This document shows positions 57,641 through 64,000 of a DNA stretch of 64,000 bases, piece after piece. Source of the DNA: Fischerella sp. PCC 9605 (GTDB lineage Bacteria; Cyanobacteriota; Cyanobacteriia; Cyanobacteriales; Nostocaceae). The notes under the pieces are model-generated. The model was not told the origin of the DNA, made no database searches, and saw nothing but the letters and a program-made list of their open reading frames with translations. The DNA is taken from the NCBI RefSeq assembly GCF_000517105.1, contig NZ_KI912149.1:1017946-1081945 (forward strand), written 5' to 3'. The stretch's first letter is position 1, and every line of letters starts with the position of its first letter. A program made the position numbers and the translations under genes.

Positions 57641-59299
57641 ATGTCAAAACCAATTGAATTTAACTTATTTGCTCCGTATAACGAAGCAGCGGCTTTAATT
57701 GGTTCTTTTTCTGATTGGAAAGAAATTCCAATGGAAAAAGGCGATGACGGTTATTTTCGTACAACAGTAGCATTAGAGGATGGAGAATATCAATATAAAT
57801 TTCGCGTCCAGTCAAAATCGTGGTTTTTTGAACCAGATCAATGGGTTGATGTTACAGATCCTTATGCTACAGATATAGATGAATTGAGTGGTCAGGATAA
57901 CGGTATTGTTAGAATCAAAGATGGGCAAAGAATAGTTGATACCTATGTTTGGAAGCACGACGATAAACCCTTACCTGCTGACCATGAATTAGTAATTTAC
58001 GAATTGCATATTGGTGATTTTTCTGGTGGTGAAGATGACCCTTACGCACGAGGAAAATATAAGCACGTCATTGAAAAATTAGATTATCTCTGTGAACTGG
58101 GTATTAACGCCATTGAGTTAATGCCTGTGAAAGAATATCCAGGAGATTATAGCTGGGGTTACAATCCCCGGCATTTTTTTGCAACTGAATCTAGCTATGG
58201 CTCTACAGCTGGTTTGAAAGAGCTAATTGATGAGTGCCATGCTAGAGGAATTCGTGTTATTATGGACGGCATTTATAACCACTCAGAAGCGTCTAGTCCT
58301 TTAACCCAAATCGACCACGACTATTGGTATTACCACTCTCCTCGTGACCCCGATAATAGCTGGGGACCTGAGTTTAATTACGAACACTATGATGAAAATT
58401 TAGAGACTTACCCAGCGCGGAGATTTATTGGCGATACAGTCCGTTTTTGGATTGAAGAGTATCACATAGATGGTATTCGCTACGATGCAGCGAGACAAAT
58501 TGCTAATTATGACTTCATGCACTGGATTGTGCAAGAAGCGAAAAAAACTGCTGGTACTAAGCCTTTTTACAACATTGCCGAACACATTCCTGAAACTACC
58601 AGCATAACTAATGTTGATGGGCCGATGGATGGTTGCTGGCATGATAGTTTCTATCACTGTATTCTTGAACATATCTGCGGCGATACCTTTGATGTAGAAC
58701 GGCTCAAAGATGTAATTGATTGTAAGCGCCAAGGCTTTATGGGTGCTACAAATGTTGTCAATTACTTGACAAACCATGACCATCATCATTTGATGGTAGA
58801 ATTGGGCGATCGCAACATTTTTGATGAAGAAGCTTTTAGGCGAGCAAAGTTAGGCGTTGCTATTTTGATGACAGCTATTGGTGTGCCTTTAATTTGGATG
58901 AGTGAAGAGTTTGGCGAGTATAAACCCAAAACTCCAGAATCAGCCAAAATCGATTGGACACTACTAGGTCATGATTTGAATCGCGGTTTGTTTGAATACT
59001 ACAAAGGCTTAATTAACCTGCGTAAAGACAATCATGCCCTCTACACAGAAAATATCGACTTTATCCACGAAAATCCAGAGGCAAAAGTGTTAGCTTACAG
59101 CCGCTGGAATGATGAAGGTTCGCGTGTGGTTGTTGTCGCTAATTTTTCTGAAAACTTCCTAGCTGGCTATCATGTTCCCAACTTCCCCAGTGGTGGTAAA
59201 TGGCACGAATGGACAGGGGATTATGATGTGGAAGCTGGTGATGACGGCATCATGACTGATATTGGCCCCTACGAAGCGAAAGTCTTTGTTTGGCAGTAA
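57641..59299 (+). CDS. GH13 alpha-amylase-family enzyme with CBM48 (branching-enzyme-like)
   Basis: 552 residues. An N-terminal CBM48 domain (about 4-85: FNLFAPYNEAAALIGSFSDW, GEYQYKFRVQ) precedes the GH13 barrel. Region I is MDGIYNH, region II GIRYDAARQI with nucleophile D282, region III FYNIAEHIPE with acid/base E314, region IV NYLTNHDHHH with D380. A C-terminal beta domain ends YEAKVFVWQ. The layout resembles branching and debranching enzymes acting on glycogen, though the exact activity is not fixed by the motifs. No signal peptide, so cytoplasmic. The ATG at 57641 starts directly before the CBM48. It ends against a shared terminator-like repeat. Confidence 0.88.
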   Translation: MSKPIEFNLFAPYNEAAALIGSFSDWKEIPMEKGDDGYFRTTVALEDGEYQYKFRVQSKSWFFEPDQWVDVTDPYATDIDELSGQDNGIVRIKDGQRIVDTYVWKHDDKPLPADHELVIYELHIGDFSGGEDDPYARGKYKHVIEKLDYLCELGINAIELMPVKEYPGDYSWGYNPRHFFATESSYGSTAGLKELIDECHARGIRVIMDGIYNHSEASSPLTQIDHDYWYYHSPRDPDNSWGPEFNYEHYDENLETYPARRFIGDTVRFWIEEYHIDGIRYDAARQIANYDFMHWIVQEAKKTAGTKPFYNIAEHIPETTSITNVDGPMDGCWHDSFYHCILEHICGDTFDVERLKDVIDCKRQGFMGATNVVNYLTNHDHHHLMVELGDRNIFDEEAFRRAKLGVAILMTAIGVPLIWMSEEFGEYKPKTPESAKIDWTLLGHDLNRGLFEYYKGLINLRKDNHALYTENIDFIHENPEAKVLAYSRWNDEGSRVVVVANFSENFLAGYHVPNFPSGGKWHEWTGDYDVEAGDDGIMTDIGPYEAKVFVWQ

Positions 59300-59307
59300 T
59301 TAACTTT

Positions 59308-59402
59308 TGTAACGCAGAGGGTCGCAGAGGTAAGCGCAGAGTAACGCAGAGAAATTTCTTTGCGTTCCTTTGCGTTTTACCTCTGCGCTACTCTGCGTTT
59401 TT
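59308..59402. terminator. Long inverted repeat between convergent genes
   Basis: AACGCAGAGG...GCGCAGAGTAACGCAGAG and the complementary CTCTGCGCTACTCTGCGTTTTT form a long stem with T-runs on the + strand. It sits exactly between the GH13 gene and cphA2 and could terminate both. The same ACGCAGAG-type repeat is widespread in cyanobacterial spacers. Confidence 0.6.
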
Positions 59403-59406
59403 AAAG

Positions 59407-61317
59407 TCACAAAATTGTACTGATTTCTTTCAAATAAACCCTGATCGGCGGTTCATCTTCTCCTAACATGTACTCTTCAATTAAACCCTGACGGTGAATT
59501 GTAATATCATCTCCCTTTCTAATCACTACAGTCGAGTTATCAAATACATCCCGCATCAACATCATCTCTATTTCTGTAGGGTTATTCAAAACTACTACAT
59601 CGCTACCGTAGTAGAACATACCCTCTTTTTCCAAGATGTCTTGGTCATACTCAGCTATCAATAAGTCAAGTTTGGGATTGCGTAGCAAAGTTTGAACGTT
59701 GGTATTATAGTTTTTATTCAAAAATTTTTCTGACCGATTAACAAAAACACCATCACGACAAACAGCACCAACTGTCCGGTTGGGATGTTGTACAAGAATA
59801 TGGTCAATAGTTTCTTGAAGTTCGTTAATTGAGATTTGGTTAAAGGTAATAATTGGTATCCTGGCATCTACACCTGACTCAAAAAAGGTTTCTAAAATAT
59901 GCGAAGGCACATCTACGCTTTCACCTACCGCCGGGTTAAGATGCATTAAAATACCTGGAGCAGCATTAATTTCCAAAATAGCAAAGTTGCTTTCCTTCCA
60001 AGATTTAGCAAGACTTTCAGCAATAACATCAATACCAAGGCAAACTAGCCGGAAGTGCTGGGCAATGTCTTGCGCCAAGATGATATTATCGGAGTGAACA
60101 GTGTGTGTGGCGTCAATACTCATACCACCGGCTGAGAGATTGGCAACTTTGCGAAGATAAATTGTGCGGCCTTTCTCAATCACACTGTCTAAAGACAAAC
60201 CCTGTTCTTCTAGGTACAGTTCCATCGCCTCATCACGCTGAATTTTACTCATGGGCGAGGTGGGTGTGTCTAAACGAGCAGATTTGCGATTTTCCCGTTC
60301 GATTAGTTCGTCAATGGTTGAGTATCCGTCGCCGACAACCGATGCTGGACGGCGTTCGGTGGCAGCCACGAATCTACCATTGACACACAGTAAGCGATAG
60401 TCTTTGCCAGAAATACTTTTTTCGACAATTATCCGAATACGTTCATTTTCTGGTATGGCCTTAACGGCCCTCAAATAAGCAGATTCCAATTCATCTTCGT
60501 GTTGTACATCAGCTGTGACGCCAATTCCTTTATGACCAACTACAGGCTTGACTGCTACTGGGTAGCCAACTTCTCTTGCTACCGCAAAGGCTTCTTTTTC
60601 AGAAAAGACTATATCACCTTTGGGGACGGGAAAGCCTAAGGTATCTAAGAATGCTTTGCAGTCGTCTTTGCGGGTGGTAAAATCTGAATCAACATGGCTA
60701 TCACAGTCAAATGTCGTCGCGATACCACGAACTTGTTTTGTTCCGTAACCGTACTGCATCAGTCCTTCTTCCCACAAATAAAAGGTGGGAATGCCTTTTT
60801 TATCTGCTGTTCTTAATAAGGCATAAATTGTGGGGCCGCCATAGACAGATTGGCGGAATTTTCTTTGCAGCATCCGTAACCCTTCTTCAAAGGCTATGTC
60901 TTGATCGCGAGTAATGGCTTCAAACCAATCCCAAACGAAGAAAATTAGGGAGTGTGTTGTATCTGCGTGTAAGGATTGCACGGCAATTCTGGCATGTTTT
61001 TCGTCGCCTTTGACACTCCAGTGGTTAAGGTGCAAGTCCATGTCTAGCTTTCCTACTTCAGACACGGTGCGGGCAAACAACTGGGCATGGGAATCATAAG
61101 TTTGTTTGCTCAGTTGTGGGTAGCGATCGCCAATAATTTCAACATAATCTTCTATAGGTAGCGATCGCCAAGGTTCAGTTAAAGCAAAATCAAATACTAA
61201 CGCCCCTCTATCCAAGTAAGGATTCGGCCCTATGTAATGTTGAAAGTTGAAGACATCGAAAGCATCAGTTTTTCTAGCGTTGACGCGGACTGTATTGGTA
61301 CTTTTATCTTGAACCAT
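59407..61317 (-). CDS. cphA2: Cyanophycin synthetase 2 (CphA2-type, beta-aspartyl-arginine condensing)
   Basis: 636 residues. An N-terminal domain (about 1-215) is followed by an ATP-grasp domain (about 220-470: GYPVAVKPVVGHKGIGVTA, IIVEKSISGKDYRLLCVNGR, FAILEINAAPGILMH) as in cyanophycin synthetases. The C-terminal part (about 490-636) is a shortened Mur-ligase-like domain without the GxxGKT ATP site found in full CphA1 (about 870-900 residues). That is the hallmark of CphA2, which polymerises beta-Asp-Arg dipeptides back into cyanophycin in nitrogen-fixing cyanobacteria. The start is ATG. Cyanophycinase is encoded divergently 1.5 kb upstream. No CphA1 is visible in the window. Confidence 0.88.
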   Translation of the reverse strand: MVQDKSTNTVRVNARKTDAFDVFNFQHYIGPNPYLDRGALVFDFALTEPWRSLPIEDYVEIIGDRYPQLSKQTYDSHAQLFARTVSEVGKLDMDLHLNHWSVKGDEKHARIAVQSLHADTTHSLIFFVWDWFEAITRDQDIAFEEGLRMLQRKFRQSVYGGPTIYALLRTADKKGIPTFYLWEEGLMQYGYGTKQVRGIATTFDCDSHVDSDFTTRKDDCKAFLDTLGFPVPKGDIVFSEKEAFAVAREVGYPVAVKPVVGHKGIGVTADVQHEDELESAYLRAVKAIPENERIRIIVEKSISGKDYRLLCVNGRFVAATERRPASVVGDGYSTIDELIERENRKSARLDTPTSPMSKIQRDEAMELYLEEQGLSLDSVIEKGRTIYLRKVANLSAGGMSIDATHTVHSDNIILAQDIAQHFRLVCLGIDVIAESLAKSWKESNFAILEINAAPGILMHLNPAVGESVDVPSHILETFFESGVDARIPIITFNQISINELQETIDHILVQHPNRTVGAVCRDGVFVNRSEKFLNKNYNTNVQTLLRNPKLDLLIAEYDQDILEKEGMFYYGSDVVVLNNPTEIEMMLMRDVFDNSTVVIRKGDDITIHRQGLIEEYMLGEDEPPIRVYLKEISTIL

Positions 61318-61630
61318 TGACTATATACCTTTGACGAAACACTCTGGTATCTCTACGCTTCTCTGCGCTTACCGAGATTCACTGCTTGTGAATTTATTTG
61401 GTCTTTGATGAGTATTTGCTTTACTGTTTACCTAAGCATTAAGCAAAATCTTTATCTGCATCACCTTAACGCTGTTGAGATAATTTTGCAGCTATCTCAA
61501 GGCATATTCAAACTGTATTAAGTTTTCATTACTCAGCTAAGTATAAGACATTGTTACTTCAATAACAATTAATCATCAATCTTTCAATATAAGTTACTGG
61601 GCATAAATAAACACAATTATACTAATGATT

Positions 61631-61767
61631 AAGCTGTTGCACTTACACATTACACTTTTTTCGTTAAGACCGTCATTAGTCATTTGTCCTTGGTTATTAA
61701 TGACTAATGACTAATGACTAATGACGACCCTCACGAGTAATTGTGCAATTTTAAGGCGTTATAGCTT
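61631..61767. mobile_element. MITE-like element, family A, copy 2
   Basis: 137 bp starting AAGCTGTTGCACTTACAC and ending AAGGCGTTATAGCTT; the ends are imperfect inverted repeats. It matches 9631-9763 along its length, with a slightly longer internal TGACTAA array. No coding capacity and no clear target duplication. Confidence 0.8.
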
Positions 61768-61904
61768 AGTTCTTGATTGTTAATTGTTAATGGTCGGTTA
61801 TTCTAAACAAAAAACAACAAACGACTTATTAATCTATACCTATCTACCTATAACTTTTGAAAGGTGTAATGCGATCCCAAGATGTATAAAAATAAAAAAA
61901 CATG

Positions 61905-61952
61905 ATATAGTCAAAAATTGAGGAGACTATATAGTCAACTATTAAGGAGACA
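61905..61952 (+). repeat. 24-bp tandem duplication carrying two ribosome-binding sites
   Basis: Two adjacent 24-bp units start ATATAGTCAA (61905 and 61929) and end GAGGAGACT and AAGGAGACA. Each carries a Shine-Dalgarno-like core; the second lies 11 nt before the ATG at 61961. Confidence 0.85.
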
Positions 61953-61960
61953 GCAAAGTT

Positions 61961-62164
61961 ATGAATATCACAAAGGCTGCTCTCAGAAATGAAGTTAACC
62001 ATCTTGCTGAGGAAGCTTTTCACCGCAAGTTGATTTCTGGATATGGAGATGGGCCAGATATCAACGAATACCAAATTGTATTTCAAGGAAAACCTAGACA
62101 TTTTTCCTTGGAAGAAGCACATACTTTTTTAGTAAATCTACTTTTTAACAACCAAGTTGATTAG
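61961..62164 (+). CDS. Small protein of unknown function
   Basis: 67 residues, ATG start with AAGGAGA upstream. The sequence is protein-like: a helical acidic/basic N-terminal part (ALRNEVNHLAEEAFHRKLIS), a turn (GYGDGPDINEYQ), and a C-terminal helix (SLEEAHTFLVNLLFNN). It is followed by a good terminator (62237-62272). It sits between cphA2 and cyanophycinase, so a link to cyanophycin is possible but unproven. I recognise no family. Confidence 0.7.
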   Translation: MNITKAALRNEVNHLAEEAFHRKLISGYGDGPDINEYQIVFQGKPRHFSLEEAHTFLVNLLFNNQVD

Positions 62165-62236
62165 AAAGTTTTGGCAAATTTTCCAGCTTAAAAAAATAAA
62201 GTTTTAGAAGTGCGATCGCTTGATCTCATATTTTAT

Positions 62237-62272
62237 CTCACTCCCGTTGTTTTGAGGTGTGAGTATTTTTTT
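62237..62272 (+). terminator. Rho-independent terminator
   Basis: CTCAC-T-CC pairs with GG-T-GTGAG around an 11-base loop (62237-62263), followed by TATTTTTTTA. It lies 73 bp after the stop of the small gene. Confidence 0.75.
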
Positions 62273-62806
62273 ATTAATTATCAAAATATCGTACAGCAAT
62301 GGGGTGGAAGAGAGGCTCTATTCTCGTTTCCAGGTTGCATCTATTTACAAGGATTTGAAGGCTCTGCGTCTCAGTTGCAAAAAGCCTCCAAATGTAAGTT
62401 GATGCCTACCCTACATTTGCTTGAATTCGCATAATAGCTCTAAAGTATGTCTATCAAACTATAATATTTGTTTACAAAAAAACCTTATTGTAGATCAAAG
62501 CCACGGCTGAGCATAGATATTTCTATCTATCTATTCCTATCTAAATAATATACATCTATAGTATCCCTACATACAATATGTCTTCTGATTTAAACAATAT
62601 CTAAATAGTTAATAATATTGATTTTTTAAATAAAACAAATATGTCAGCAGAATGAGGTTAAACATTCCTTACTTATGTATATTTAATAATACAAAGCAAA
62701 TGTAATTATTTGGCTTGTTTATTAATTAATTGAGCGAGGAGATTGTAACCATTAATTAATAATTATTAATTATTTGGTCATCTTCTTAGAGACACTTGGA
62801 GGCACT
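62273..62806. other. AT-rich leader region of the cyanophycinase gene
   Basis: About 530 bp, strongly AT-rich, with TATCTATAT-type runs and no gene. GGAGG at 62799-62803 precedes the cyanophycinase ATG. No operator could be assigned with confidence. Confidence 0.5.
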
Positions 62807-63658
62807 ATGGCTGGGAGCGAAATCAAACGGCAGTTGGTAATTATTGGAGGAGCAGAAGACAAGGAGGGAGATTGCCGAATTCTACGAGAGTTTGTACGCC
62901 GCGCTGGCGGTACTAAGGCACGAATTGTGATAATGACAGCGGCTACAGAATTACCAAGGGAAGTAGGAGAAAATTACATTCGAGTGTTTGAGCGCTTAGG
63001 AGCAGAAGATGTTCGGATAGTTGATACCGAAACCCGTGAAGATGCTTCTTCATCTACTGCTTTGGAAGCAATTAGTAAAGCAACTGGAGTATTTTTTACT
63101 GGCGGAGATCAAGCTCGCATCACCAGCGTAATTAAAGATACTGAACTCGATCAAGCTATTCACAAACGCTTTTCAGAAGGCATTATTGTGGGAGGCACAA
63201 GCGCGGGAGCAGCTGTGATGCCAGATGTGATGATTTTAGAAGGTGACTCTGAAACCAATCCTCGGATTGAAATTGTGGATATGGGGCCTGGTTTGGCTTT
63301 TTTGCCTGGAGTGGTGATAGACCAACATTTCTCACAGCGCGGACGCTTAGGACGATTAATTTCAGCTTTGGCACAACAGCCTGCTGTATTAGGATTTGGT
63401 ATTGATGAGAATACTGCTATGGTTGTTACCGATAGCCAATTTGAAGTGATTGGGGAAGGTTCTATCACTATCGTAGATGAATCAGAGGTCATACATAGCA
63501 ATATTGAAGAAATTTTAAAGGATGAACCTTTGGCAATGTGCGGAGCGAGGCTTCATATTTTGCCGCATGGATATAAATTTGACCTGAAAACTCGCAGGCC
63601 TATTCTGAATAATGGCTCTGTAGCAAGTGCTCCTGTGATGTCTGAGGTAAATACCTAA
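62807..63658 (+). CDS. cphB: Cyanophycinase
   Basis: 283 residues, the normal size. Serine exopeptidase of the S51 family that releases beta-Asp-Arg dipeptides from cyanophycin in the cytoplasm. Motifs: IIGGAEDKEGDCRILREFV, the nucleophile S132 in VGGTSAGAAVM, FFTGGDQ, and DQHFSQRGRLGRL with a conserved histidine (H174). The frame is open to 62774, but the ATG at 62807 has GGAGG 3-7 nt upstream. In many cyanobacteria cphB is followed by cphA1; here the next gene, on the other strand, is an M15-like peptidase, so the usual pair is absent. Confidence 0.95.
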   Translation: MAGSEIKRQLVIIGGAEDKEGDCRILREFVRRAGGTKARIVIMTAATELPREVGENYIRVFERLGAEDVRIVDTETREDASSSTALEAISKATGVFFTGGDQARITSVIKDTELDQAIHKRFSEGIIVGGTSAGAAVMPDVMILEGDSETNPRIEIVDMGPGLAFLPGVVIDQHFSQRGRLGRLISALAQQPAVLGFGIDENTAMVVTDSQFEVIGEGSITIVDESEVIHSNIEEILKDEPLAMCGARLHILPHGYKFDLKTRRPILNNGSVASAPVMSEVNT

Positions 63659-63710
63659 CTGAATGTAGAGACGTGATTGGGAATTTACCAAGTGCGATCG
63701 CGTCTCCATA

Positions 63711-64000
63711 TTATTTACCATCGGATGACCAATGAGGAGGGTCACTATCTAGCTTATACACTCCGTAGGATGCACCTACTTTCCACATAGCTTTATTTAA
63801 AGCAGCATTACGGGGTTCGCCAACAGTAACTATTTTTCCACTAGCATCCTTAATAATAATTTTGTCATTCCAGGTAATATTCCAGTCGATTGCCAGCCCT
63901 TGAGTATGGCGAGAATTTAACGATACAGGATTACCACCAATACCATAAGCCTCAACCATATCTTTAGCAGCTTGCAGCGATCCTGCATTAGTGTAATGTA
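63711..64000 (-). CDS. M15/VanY-like D-Ala-D-Ala carboxypeptidase-type protein (5' part outside the window)
   Basis: The last 96 residues of a protein whose start lies beyond the window; the frame is open to the right edge. HTQGLAIDWNITW carries the His and Asp zinc ligands and PPHWSSDGK the third His, as in M15 peptidases that trim peptidoglycan. The end is complete (stop at 63711). It is convergent with cphB, 52 bp away, with a partial GTAGAGACG/CGTCTC inverted repeat between them. Confidence 0.75.
   Translation of the reverse strand, partial: HYTNAGSLQAAKDMVEAYGIGGNPVSLNSRHTQGLAIDWNITWNDKIIIKDASGKIVTVGEPRNAALNKAMWKVGASYGVYKLDSDPPHWSSDGK

Larger units (their letters stand above)
61318..61960. 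other. Divergent spacer with a MITE and a tandem leader repeat
   Basis: 640 bp between cphA2 and the small + strand gene. It contains the promoter region of cphA2, MITE family A copy 2 (61631-61767) and a 24-bp tandem duplication just before the small gene. Confidence 0.6.

Noticed and set aside
62210-62434. 74-codon + strand ORF before cyanophycinase
   Set aside because: It overlaps the terminator of the preceding gene and has no ribosome-binding site.
1-64000. tRNA, rRNA, riboswitch or CRISPR loci
   Set aside because: Scanning by eye found no cloverleaf with a GTTCGA-type arm, no rRNA segment, no known riboswitch core and no repeat-spacer array; a covariance search could still find something missed.

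Overview
The window reads as chromosomal DNA of a multicellular, probably nitrogen-fixing cyanobacterium (Nostocales type). The GCGATCGC palindrome (HIP1) recurs throughout. The spacers are full of the short tandem heptamer families known from Nostoc and Calothrix (CCCCAAT/CCCCAGT, AATTATG, TGACTAA/TGACCAA types). The gene set is typically cyanobacterial: nblS and nblA of phycobilisome control, cyanophycin genes, and many Ser/Thr kinases and PP2C phosphatases. I cannot name the genus from sequence alone.

Layout. 1-13 kb: a cut-off unknown gene, an orphan IS200/IS605-type right end, penicillin-binding protein 2, a polyamine ABC cluster (potA, a four-helix-bundle gene, potD, potB; no potC follows), a secreted small protein, a HAD hydrolase, a GT4 glycosyltransferase, then a decayed 1.4 kb stretch holding two mobile-element remnants and a TPR-gene remnant, and a secreted Pro/Gln-rich repeat protein. 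13-37 kb: mostly housekeeping and signalling genes (murF, GNAT, NAGPA-like protein, rluE-type pseudouridine synthase, PAS histidine kinase, zinc-ribbon PP2C next to an FHA Ser/Thr kinase, purD, nblS, alpha/beta hydrolase, ABC-F ATPase, LysR regulator, ABC1 kinase followed by PP2C, nblA). 37-54 kb: a Ser/Thr kinase and the most distinctive region, a type I secretion system. This comprises a PpiC-like foldase, an ABC transporter with an N-terminal cyclic-nucleotide-binding domain and an inactivated C39 domain, and a HlyD-type adaptor fused to a peptidoglycan-binding domain. They face two large leaderless proteins (a double CAP-domain repeat protein and a clan-A-like glycosidase with RTX repeats). 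A membrane metalloprotease pair lies downstream. 54-64 kb: trpC, lpdA, a GH13 branching-enzyme-like protein, cphA2, a small conserved-looking gene, cyanophycinase, and a cut-off M15 peptidase.

How the parts may work together. The two exported proteins share a C-terminal module of about 70 residues, in both cases after RTX-like sequence, and neither has an N-terminal signal peptide. I infer that they are the cargo of the neighbouring secretion system and that the shared module is the secretion signal. CphA2 and cyanophycinase form a nitrogen-reserve recycling locus. NblS and NblA are the sensor and effector of phycobilisome degradation, 8.5 kb apart here. Several short tandem repeats have entered functional sequence: they supply start codons (potD, rluE-type gene) and an in-frame linker in the PP2C gene. 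Two MITE-like families occur, and one copy has a clear target-site duplication.
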